A DNA stretch of 64,000 nt from positions 186,001 through 250,000 of the forward strand of contig CAMYAE010000001.1 in the NCBI GenBank assembly GCA_947253655.1, in the 5' to 3' direction. Shown here in pieces: positions 27,950-34,641 of the stretch. Made by a program: the position numbers and the translations under genes. The first letter of the stretch is position 1; each line of letters begins with the position of its first letter. The DNA comes from an uncultured Bacteroidales bacterium (lineage in GTDB: Bacteria > Bacteroidota > Bacteroidia > Bacteroidales > UBA932). A model generated the notes under the pieces. It had not been told where the DNA came from and did not search any database. It saw only the letters and a list, made by a program, of their open reading frames with translations.

Positions 27950-28918
27950 TTAAAGATTTTCAGCTTTGACTTTTGCAAGAAATTTGCGTACGCGGTCAGT
28001 GTAATCGGCAGGATGATCTTTGTAGGCCATTGCGTGGGCAGAGCCGGGAGCTATCCAAAGCTCTTTGTAGCCATTAGTTTTAGCTTCATAGTTCTTGTAG
28101 ACATGGGAAGTAGGCACAAAATCATCGTTCTGGCCATGGATGAAAAGCATTGGCCGTTCGCATTTTGCAAGCTGTGTCAAAGATGAAGCTTCTTTGAAAT
28201 CCCAGCCGTAACGTTTGCGGCACACGATGTTCGCACTCGTAAGGACAGGGAAAGGCGGCAGATGAAAATCTTTTTTGAGGATGTAGGCGAACTGGTCCCA
28301 TACAGTCGAATATCCGCAGTCGTCTACAAAGGCTCTGACGTATGACGGAAGCTGCTCTCCACTGACCATCATTGTGGTTGCGCCTCCCATTGACACACCG
28401 TGAATTACCATGAAATCGTTGTCCCATATATTATGTGTAACGTCAATCCACCGGATTATGTCGAGACGGTCAAGCCAGCCCATTTGCACAGCACGGCCCT
28501 CCGATAGTCCGTGATAATGGAGATCCGGCACCATGACGTTGTAGTTCAACGAGTCCCGATACATTCTCACAAGGTTGAGAAAGCATATATGGTTGTCAGT
28601 ATATCCGTGGATGACGATTGCAGATCCCTGTGCCTCGGACGGCTCGCAGGCCGGGGCATATACTGCATGCAGCTTGTAGCCGCCTTCTCCGATAATTGAG
28701 GTGTCACGGAATACTCCCGCTTCGTGCAGCGAGTCATACCATTTTATTATACCCGGGTATCTGGATTCGGTTTTCCTGCGGTCGCCATCAATATCGTTGC
28801 CGTGTTCCTCCGGGAGCAGGGCGAAATTACACATATATTTCCCGACAACACAGCTTGAGACAGCAAGGACGGCCAGGATAGATACAATGCTGATTGATAT
28901 GACTCTGATACGTTTCAT
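27950..28918 (-). CDS. alpha/beta-hydrolase lipoprotein
   Basis: 322 residues from the ATG at 28918; an earlier candidate 54 bases upstream would put extra residues before the signal. MKRIRVISISIVSILAVLAVSSC is a lipoprotein signal peptide. The hydrolase fold has VIHGYTDNHICFLNL (oxyanion region), MVIHGVSMGGATTMMVSGE with nucleophile Ser in GVSMGG, FIHGQNDDFVPTSH (acid) and GSAHAMAYKDHP (His). It resembles the BAAT/serine aminopeptidase-like alpha/beta hydrolases common in Bacteroidota. Substrate unknown. Transcribed divergently from the S26-like cassette. Confidence 0.85.
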   Translation of the reverse strand: MKRIRVISISIVSILAVLAVSSCVVGKYMCNFALLPEEHGNDIDGDRRKTESRYPGIIKWYDSLHEAGVFRDTSIIGEGGYKLHAVYAPACEPSEAQGSAIVIHGYTDNHICFLNLVRMYRDSLNYNVMVPDLHYHGLSEGRAVQMGWLDRLDIIRWIDVTHNIWDNDFMVIHGVSMGGATTMMVSGEQLPSYVRAFVDDCGYSTVWDQFAYILKKDFHLPPFPVLTSANIVCRKRYGWDFKEASSLTQLAKCERPMLFIHGQNDDFVPTSHVYKNYEAKTNGYKELWIAPGSAHAMAYKDHPADYTDRVRKFLAKVKAENL

Positions 28919-29038
28919 GATACAATTCATTAATTGATATGGCGAATTTATCAAATTGGACGGTATTTTCAAATAGGCTATATTTTATATTTTTAGGCAA
29001 AAATATTATATTCGCATAATATACTGATTGTTGTAGGG

Positions 29039-29647
29039 GTGAAATATCGGAGCGGCAAGGCTCGAAACGTTGATAGGGTGCATAAGCTAATTATAAATAA
29101 TGATGATCTCTTTGACAAGGTCGTTGAAATCCTTAGGACGGGACGTAAGGTGACGATCCCGGTCAAGGGATACAGCATGCTGCCGTTTATAAGAGGGGAG
29201 AAGGACCTTGTGGTACTGGAGGGAATCTGCGGAGGTGCAAAGGCTACTGATGCTCCCGGTGCTGATAGCGGCGGATACGTTGTGGACGGAGCCGCTTCCG
29301 AATGTGTCGCGGCAAAGGCTGCCGGAGAGGGGGAGCGGAGGCGTGAACTTCGCAGAGGAGATATAGTGCTGTTTCATTTTGAAGGGAGATACATTCTGCA
29401 TAGGGTGCTGAAGATTAAGGACGGGGTGGCGGAGATACAAGGCGACGGAGTGTACATGAGTAAGGAGCATTGCCGCTTGGAGCATGTTTACGGAAGGGTT
29501 GTGAAGATATTGAGGGACGGAGAGAAAGAGCTTGACCCGAATTCGGTAGTCCAGAGACTTTTAGTATGGTGTTGGGGGGCGTTGTTCCCTGTCAGGAGAT
29601 ATTTGTTGGCGGTTTACAGGCGATTGCCCCAAAACAGGGACTTGTAG
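29039..29647 (+). CDS. S24/S26-type signal-peptidase-like protease
   Basis: 202 residues from a GTG at 29039; a GTG 13 codons on is an alternative start. The motif TIPVKGYSMLPFIRGEKD near residue 40 is the S26 nucleophile box (Ser46). The second catalytic position is YILHRVLKIKDG with His121, as in the SipW/ER-type peptidases that use Ser/His instead of Ser/Lys. GDGVYMSKEHCRLEHVYGRV completes the fold. Between the two boxes there is an Ala/Gly-rich stretch (about residues 60-103) that other members lack in my memory. There is one C-terminal hydrophobic segment (LLVWCWGALFPVRRYLLAV). Followed by PqqD-like and ABC exporter genes, so it may process an exported peptide. Confidence 0.75.
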   Translation: MKYRSGKARNVDRVHKLIINNDDLFDKVVEILRTGRKVTIPVKGYSMLPFIRGEKDLVVLEGICGGAKATDAPGADSGGYVVDGAASECVAAKAAGEGERRRELRRGDIVLFHFEGRYILHRVLKIKDGVAEIQGDGVYMSKEHCRLEHVYGRVVKILRDGEKELDPNSVVQRLLVWCWGALFPVRRYLLAVYRRLPQNRDL

Positions 29648-29686
29648 AGGTTTTGCCTGTGCAGCCGAAAATGGCATAACGCTGTA

Positions 29687-29719
29687 TCCTGAGCGAGTGC
29701 AACGAGCGTGAGGATCTGC
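29687..29719 (-). repeat. dispersed palindromic repeat, copy 1
   Basis: These 33 bases match the reverse complement of 39507-39539 with one mismatch. The element begins with GCAGATCCTCACGCTCGTT on the minus strand. It sits in the 165-base gap between the peptidase and PqqD-like genes, and its ends also resemble the repeats at 30153-30231. Confidence 0.85.
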
Positions 29720-29812
29720 TTGAAAGTATGTGCAACTATGCCGGGTGCCAGGAATGGCAATATCAAATTTAGTATTTGCAGAAATAAATAGAAATTTGTA
29801 AATAAAATTATT

Positions 29813-30082
29813 ATGAAACAGAAGAAAGGATTTGTGCTGCGTGATATCTGCGGGCAGAAGGTGCTTTCCGGAGAGGGGTTGGAACAGGTGAATTTCAGCA
29901 AACTGATTAGTCTCAATGAGACCGCAGCCTTTCTATGGGAGAAAATGGAAGGACGGGATTTTACTGCCCGGACTATGGCCGATGCTCTTTGCGAAGAGTA
30001 CGAGGTGGAGCCTGAGGTGGCTTTGAAAGACGCAGAGGCTTTATGTACAAAATGGCAGGAAATCGGGCTGATTGAAGGGTAG
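29813..30082 (+). CDS. PqqD family protein
   Basis: 89 residues, the usual size. FVLRDICGQKVLSGEG, then FSKLISLNETAAFLWEKMEGRDFT, then MADALCEEYEVEPEVALKDAEALCTKWQEIGLIEG fits the PqqD winged-helix fold (LNxTAxxLWxxxxG). PqqD-type proteins (RRE domains) bind leader peptides of ribosomally made, modified peptides and present them to tailoring or export enzymes. No precursor peptide or radical SAM enzyme is seen nearby. Neighbours are an S26-like peptidase upstream and an ABC exporter downstream, both on the same strand. Confidence 0.85.
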   Translation: MKQKKGFVLRDICGQKVLSGEGLEQVNFSKLISLNETAAFLWEKMEGRDFTARTMADALCEEYEVEPEVALKDAEALCTKWQEIGLIEG

Positions 30083-30152
30083 CGTCTGTGCGTGGAGGAC
30101 GTAAAGTCGTGACAGTCTGCGGCGTTCGGAAGGCAGGGTGGCGTCCGTTTGG

Positions 30153-30231
30153 GCAGATTCCTCACTTCGTTCGGAATGACAGTGAACACTCGTTCAGGCA
30201 GATTCCTCACTTCGTTCGGAATGACGGTGAA
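30153..30231. repeat. two direct copies of a 34-base repeat
   Basis: 30153-30186 and 30198-30231 are nearly identical (one difference), each containing CTCACTTCGTTCGGAATGAC. The element's outer ends resemble those of the dispersed repeat at 29687-29719 and 39507-39539, with a different centre. Confidence 0.85.
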
Positions 30232-30336
30232 GCGTCCGTGAATGACAGTGAAGCGTCCGTGAATGACAGTGAAGCGTCCGTGAATGACAGTGAAGCGTCC
30301 GTGAATGACGGTGAAGCGTCCGGAATGACAAAGGGC
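30232..30336. repeat. 21-base tandem repeat, four full units plus a degenerate fifth
   Basis: Units at 30232-30252, 30253-30273, 30274-30294 and 30295-30315 are identical or differ by one base; 30316-30336 is a decayed fifth. Each begins GCGTCC and contains AATGAC, so the unit seems derived from the end of the adjoining 34-base repeat. The period of seven codons keeps frames open on both strands, producing misleading reading frames. Confidence 0.9.
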
Positions 30337-30351
30337 GAAAACAGAATTGCT

Positions 30352-32025
30352 ATGTTGAAGTCTATGGGAAAATATTTCAAATGGATGTGGATGCGCTCGA
30401 AAGGCATACACGGGGCTGTTCTAATCAATATCCTGCTCGGCTTCCTGCTGGTCGCGATTAACCTTTTCTTCATTTGGGTCAGCAAACGCCTGATAGACAT
30501 TTCAACGGGAGACATCGTCCCTGCCGGAAAGCCTGTATATGACACCCTTGTGCAATATTGTATTATATTGATATCGGTAATCATACTACGGGTGGTTGTA
30601 AACGCTTTGGCCACGAGGTTAGAGAATACAACCTATTCAAAAATGAATTTCATCATCAGGAGCCACCTGTTTTCAAACCTGTTGCAGTCACAATGGACAG
30701 GTAAAGATAAAATCCACTCCGGAGACACCATGAACAGAATATTCACGGACGTGGACAGGGTGACAAGAATGATAGCAGAGGAGTTCCCGACATTCTTCAC
30801 GACCCTGTTTCAGCTGATAGCAGCCTTTATTTTCCTTGCCTTAATGGACCTGCGCCTCGCATTGATATTGTTGCTGATCACCCCTCTGTTCCTGGCATTC
30901 GGCAGAATTTTCTTTAGAAAAATGCGTCGGTTGACCTTGGACATCAGGGAGTCTGAGAGCCGCGTGCAAGGCTATATACAGGAAACTCTCCAGAACAAGA
31001 CGGTCATACAATCTTTGGAGAGGGGCGATACGGTTGAAGAGCAGTTAGACAATTTGCAGCAGAGCGAATATGACCAGGTACTTAAGCGTACGAGGTTCAA
31101 TGTCTTCTCAAGATCGGCTGTCGGTCTTGTCTTCGGGGCAGGCTATGCTGCGGCAATGCTTTGGGGCGTGTTCGGAATATACAAAGGCACTATCACTTTC
31201 GGTATGCTGACAGCCTTCCTCCAGCTGGTAGGGCAGATTCAGGGCCCGTCAATCCGGCTTACAAGGCAAATTCCTAATTTTGTATATGCCACGGCTTCAA
31301 TTGACAGGGTGGCCGCACTTGAAGACACTGAAAAAGAGGAGATTGGAGAGCCTGTAAAGCTGCTTCCTCCTGCCGGAATCCGAATAGACAACCTCTCATA
31401 TATATACCCTGACGGAGATGAATATGTACTGAAAGACTTTAGCCATGACTTCGGACCTGGCACAAGGACGGCAATAGTAGGGGAGACAGGGGCCGGAAAG
31501 AGTACTTTGATAAGGCTGATATTGTCATTGCTGAAGCCTGTCTCCGGTAGGATAACGATATATTCGCAAAGCCCGGAGGGTACCGGTGGTGAGGAAGTAG
31601 CCGCTTCTCCGATGACGCGTATAAATATGGTCTATGTGCCTCAGGGCAACACCTTGTTCAGTGGAACGATAAGGGAAAATCTGCTTATGGGAGATCCCGC
31701 TGCGACCGAAGAAAGGATGTGGGAGGCTTTGGAACTCTCTGCTGCTGAATTTGTCAGAGAGCTTCCCGATGCTTTGGACACGGTCTGCGGAGAGAAAGGG
31801 ACGGGACTCAGCGAGGGGCAGGCTCAAAGGATAGCCATAGCCAGAGGCTTGTTAAGGCCGGGCAGCATAATGCTCTTGGACGAGTTCAGTTCCTCGCTTG
31901 ATCCGGAGACCGAAGAGCGTCTCCTTCAAGGCCTTACCTCCGTGCATAAAGACAAGACCATAATTTTTATAACTCATCGTGAAGCGACGCTGAAGTATTG
32001 CGAAGAAATTGTGAAATTAGGATAA
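30352..32025 (+). CDS. ABC exporter, fused permease/ATPase (peptide-type)
   Basis: 557 residues from the ATG at 30352. The frame stays open upstream to a GTG at 30088, but that extension translates the tandem repeat and is unlikely to be coding; ATGs at 30325 and 30364 are alternatives. Membrane helices cover about 15-290 (GAVLINILLGFLLVAINLFFIWV and others). The ATPase domain has Walker A VGETGAGKSTLIRLIL near 385, a variant signature LSEGQAQRIAIARG near 485, Walker B IMLLDEFSSSLD near 503 (DEF in place of the common DEA) and FITHRE. No peptidase C39 domain is fused. Probable exporter for the substrate of the adjacent peptidase/PqqD cassette. Confidence 0.85.
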   Translation: MLKSMGKYFKWMWMRSKGIHGAVLINILLGFLLVAINLFFIWVSKRLIDISTGDIVPAGKPVYDTLVQYCIILISVIILRVVVNALATRLENTTYSKMNFIIRSHLFSNLLQSQWTGKDKIHSGDTMNRIFTDVDRVTRMIAEEFPTFFTTLFQLIAAFIFLALMDLRLALILLLITPLFLAFGRIFFRKMRRLTLDIRESESRVQGYIQETLQNKTVIQSLERGDTVEEQLDNLQQSEYDQVLKRTRFNVFSRSAVGLVFGAGYAAAMLWGVFGIYKGTITFGMLTAFLQLVGQIQGPSIRLTRQIPNFVYATASIDRVAALEDTEKEEIGEPVKLLPPAGIRIDNLSYIYPDGDEYVLKDFSHDFGPGTRTAIVGETGAGKSTLIRLILSLLKPVSGRITIYSQSPEGTGGEEVAASPMTRINMVYVPQGNTLFSGTIRENLLMGDPAATEERMWEALELSAAEFVRELPDALDTVCGEKGTGLSEGQAQRIAIARGLLRPGSIMLLDEFSSSLDPETEERLLQGLTSVHKDKTIIFITHREATLKYCEEIVKLG

Positions 32026-32103
32026 ACTGCAACTGCCAAGCATGGCGTATAGACAGTTGCCGGGCCGAAGCCAATCGCTTGTATAGCCAGCCTTTAAAAT
32101 ATC

Positions 32104-33168
32104 TTATCGTCCGGATTTATCTTCGTCCGTGCTGATTTTCATCTTGCCGGCCTGGAGTGCATCGTAGTCTTTTCTTCTATTATAAATATCTATAGCACAA
32201 TATATTGCCGACATCATAGACCTCGGATTAGCTTCATCGCGACCGGCCATTTCGTATGCGGTGCCGTGATCCGGAGAAGTCCTGACCACAGGCAGACCGG
32301 CAGTGAAATTAACTCCGGTCTCAAAGGCCAAGGCCTTGAACGGTGACAGGCCCTGGTCGTGGTACATGGCCAAAGTAGCATCAAAGTTGCTGAAATGCCC
32401 TAAACCGAAATATCCGTCAGGAGAATATGGGCCGAAAGCTAAAATTCCTTCATTATTTGCAGCTTCTACAGCCGGCAGGATTATACGCTGCTCTTCATCT
32501 CCAAGGAGACCGTCATCACCGCAATGCGGGTTAAGTCCGAGAACTCCAATTTTAGGCCGGTCTATGCCGAAATCCCTCCGGAGCGAAAAGTCCAGAAGCC
32601 GCAACTTGCTGAGAATCTTCTCTTTTGAAATCGAAGACGGTACCTCCTTCAGTGGAATATGGCCTGTGACAACACCGATTTTCAGAGTGTCACTTACCAT
32701 GAACATCGCCACTTCGTCAACGCCGAACGCCTTTTCAAGATATTCCGTATGTCCGGTAAACCCGAAGCCGGCATCTGCCATAGCTCTTTTGTTGATAGGA
32801 GCGGTCACTAAGACATCTATCTTACCGTTCTTGAGGTCTTCGACAGCACATTCCAACGATGTGCCGGCATCCTGCGCGGATTCTTTAGTGGCCTGTCCCG
32901 GCTCTACGAAAACATTGTCGGCCAAGCAATTGACTATATTTATCTTTCTCGGACGAGCATCGGAGGCGGAATTTATAACGTAGGTGTCCATTGCTCCGAT
33001 TTCGTGAATCGACTTCTTGTAAAATCCGAAAATCTTTGACGAGCCGTAGATTACAGGCGTGAATGAGTCAAGAATTCTGGCATCGGCAATTGCCTTTATA
33101 ATCACTTCATATCCTATCCCGTTGCCGTCCCCCTGGGAGATTCCCACAACTAATTTATTATCTATCAC
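32104..33168 (-). CDS. pdxA: 4-hydroxythreonine-4-phosphate dehydrogenase PdxA
   Basis: 354 residues. PdxA oxidises 4-phosphohydroxy-L-threonine in the DXP-dependent pyridoxal phosphate pathway. Motifs: GISQGDGNGIGYEVIIKA at the N-terminus, VTAPINKRAMADAGFGFTGHTEYLEK near 120-145, LGLNPHCGDDGLLGDEE near 210 (metal His) and LAMYHDQGLSPFKALAFE near 270 (second metal His). Cytosolic homodimer in the family. It starts 4 bases after the rnhA stop, so the two form a small operon. The end converges with the ABC exporter gene. Confidence 0.95.
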   Translation of the reverse strand: MIDNKLVVGISQGDGNGIGYEVIIKAIADARILDSFTPVIYGSSKIFGFYKKSIHEIGAMDTYVINSASDARPRKINIVNCLADNVFVEPGQATKESAQDAGTSLECAVEDLKNGKIDVLVTAPINKRAMADAGFGFTGHTEYLEKAFGVDEVAMFMVSDTLKIGVVTGHIPLKEVPSSISKEKILSKLRLLDFSLRRDFGIDRPKIGVLGLNPHCGDDGLLGDEEQRIILPAVEAANNEGILAFGPYSPDGYFGLGHFSNFDATLAMYHDQGLSPFKALAFETGVNFTAGLPVVRTSPDHGTAYEMAGRDEANPRSMMSAIYCAIDIYNRRKDYDALQAGKMKISTDEDKSGR

Positions 33169-33172
33169 TATG

Positions 33173-33670
33173 TTATTCTTTTAATAATTGTTTTTCATAA
33201 CCTTCATCTTCGGGCAGTCCTGCACCTTTTGATGCCGCAACAGCCAAGGCATCGCACCTCTCGTTCTCCGGATGCCCGGCATGCCCCTTTATCCAATGGA
33301 AACGGACCCTATGCTTGTTGTACAAAGGCAGAAACCTCATCCAAAGGTCGACATTCTTTACCTTGGCGAAGCCCTTGCGGGACCATTTGGACAACCAGCC
33401 TTCGGTAACGGCCTTGACGACGTAGGAGGAATCGCTCCATACTTCAATAACGGCATTGTCCCATTTCACCGCCTCCAAGCCTTTAATGACAGCCAGCAGC
33501 TCCATACGATTATTGGTAGTCAGTCTGAATCCGCCGCTGAGCTCTTTGACACGACCTGCACATTTCATCACAACCCCATAGCCACCGGGACCCGGATTGC
33601 CTGCTGAGGCCCCGTCAGTAAATATATTTATTGCCGGACGGCCATCGCATCCGCTCTTGATCTGTTCCAT
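33173..33670 (-). CDS. rnhA: ribonuclease HI
   Basis: 165 residues. RNase HI cuts the RNA strand of RNA-DNA hybrids. The four acidic active-site residues are visible: Asp in NIFTDGASAGNPGPGGYG, Glu in NNRMELLAVIKGLEAV, Asp in IEVWSDSSYVVKAV, and Asp in GHPENERCDALAVAA. The handle region follows with EGWLSKWSRKGFAKVKNVDLW. Single-domain cytosolic protein, upstream of pdxA and divergent from the capsule locus. Confidence 0.95.
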   Translation of the reverse strand: MEQIKSGCDGRPAINIFTDGASAGNPGPGGYGVVMKCAGRVKELSGGFRLTTNNRMELLAVIKGLEAVKWDNAVIEVWSDSSYVVKAVTEGWLSKWSRKGFAKVKNVDLWMRFLPLYNKHRVRFHWIKGHAGHPENERCDALAVAASKGAGLPEDEGYEKQLLKE

Positions 33671-33726
33671 TTCAAATTATCACAATACAAATATAATTAA
33701 TATAAACCGATTTTAGGGTATTTTAT

Positions 33727-33758
33727 ATTGCCAAAGTTAAATAAAGGGACTATTTTTG
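33727..33758 (+). promoter_or_regulatory. probable promoter of the capsule locus
   Basis: ATTG (33727-33730) and, after 20 bases, TATTTTTG (33751-33758), a full TAnnTTTG. It lies 57 bases before the first capsule gene. No long inverted repeats of the phase-variable Bacteroides type surround it. Confidence 0.5.
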
Positions 33759-33814
33759 TAATTTGATATTTATTGGCATAAGGGTTGATTAGAAATAATT
33801 TCATTTAATTAATT

Positions 33815-34633
33815 ATGAAGAAAATCATATTGTATATTGTTCTGCTTTCCGGTGCTGTGTCCATTATAGCATCTTGCAGCACAAAGACATATCAGAAAAT
33901 CAATTATCTGCAGGATATCCAGAACGACACCATAATGAAAATGAACAGTAATGAAGGTATCTTGGTGCAGCCTCAGGATATGATTTCCATAGTCGTTACG
34001 AGCAGGACACCTGAACTTTCCGCTCCATTCAATCTTGCAAATGTCAGTTACCAGGCCGGCTCCGAGACCGGAATGGCAGGTGCAGGTTCATATAGGATTA
34101 TGGGATATTCCGTTGATTCTGATGGTAATATAGATTTCCCGATACTCGGCAAAATCAAAGTGGCCGGACTCAACCGTTGGGGGGTGGCTGACAAGGTGAA
34201 AGAAAAGCTGCAGTCAAGCGGCCAGCTCAAGGACCCTGTGGTGACAGTAGAATTTATGAATTTCAAGATATCCGTAGTCGGTGAAGTAACCCGTCCGGGA
34301 TCATATACGGTCTCTGGAGATAAGATCAATATCCTACAGGCACTTAGCCTTGCAGGTGACTTGACAATCTACGGAAGGCGTGACAATGTGAGGGTGGTCA
34401 GGGAGCAAAACGGACACAGGGTCATATATGTTATCGATTTGCGCAGTTCGGACCTGTTCAATTCCCCGGCCTATTATCTGCAACAGAGTGACGAAGTGTA
34501 TGTGGAGCCTAACCGGGTCCGTGCCGGGCAGTCAACGATAAACGAGAACAGCTTCAGGTCTGTCAGCTTCTGGACATCAATCAGCGCCTCCTTGCTGACA
34601 ATCGCCAATCTTATTATTACATTATCCAAATAA
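33815..34633 (+). CDS. Wza-like polysaccharide export lipoprotein
   Basis: 272 residues. Lipoprotein signal IILYIVLLSGAVSIIASC with Cys23-25 region, so outer-membrane or periplasm facing. A polysaccharide export (Poly_export/BexD) domain covers about 45-145 (GILVQPQDMISIVVTSRTPE, DSDGNIDFPILGKIKVAGL). An SLBB domain follows at about 155-215 (FKISVVGEVTRPGSYTVSG, NILQALSLAGDLTIYG). A C-terminal hydrophobic helix (SASLLTIANLIITL) may cross the outer membrane. It forms the export channel together with the kinase encoded 8 bases later. First gene of the capsule locus. Confidence 0.9.
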   Translation: MKKIILYIVLLSGAVSIIASCSTKTYQKINYLQDIQNDTIMKMNSNEGILVQPQDMISIVVTSRTPELSAPFNLANVSYQAGSETGMAGAGSYRIMGYSVDSDGNIDFPILGKIKVAGLNRWGVADKVKEKLQSSGQLKDPVVTVEFMNFKISVVGEVTRPGSYTVSGDKINILQALSLAGDLTIYGRRDNVRVVREQNGHRVIYVIDLRSSDLFNSPAYYLQQSDEVYVEPNRVRAGQSTINENSFRSVSFWTSISASLLTIANLIITLSK

Positions 34634-34641
34634 TTTAAGAG

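Noticed and set aside
30232..30336. Possible CRISPR array
   Set aside because: The units are directly contiguous with no unique spacers, and no cas genes are present in the window.
30088..30351. N-terminal extension of the ABC exporter through the tandem repeat
   Set aside because: It needs a GTG start right after the PqqD-like gene and translates repeat DNA (ASVNDSE units). ABC exporters begin near the ATG chosen. Not excluded completely.
29614..30411. Long minus-strand reading frame with repeated VIPNEVRNLP and HGRFTVI units
   Set aside because: It runs antisense to the PqqD-like gene and across the repeats; the periodic residues only reflect the 21- and 34-base repeat units staying in frame.
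32029..32060. Terminator between the ABC exporter and pdxA
   Set aside because: A seven-base inverted repeat (GCAACTG/CAGTTGC) exists but has an 18-base loop and no T-run on either side.
32303..32983. 226-residue plus-strand reading frame opposite pdxA
   Set aside because: Antisense shadow of a well-conserved gene with no family signature of its own.
33671..33814. Phase-variable invertible capsule promoter
   Set aside because: Only a six-base inverted match (TGCCAA at 33729-33734, TTGGCA at 33773-33778) surrounds the promoter; Bacteroides invertible promoters have much longer arms, and no invertase gene is adjacent.
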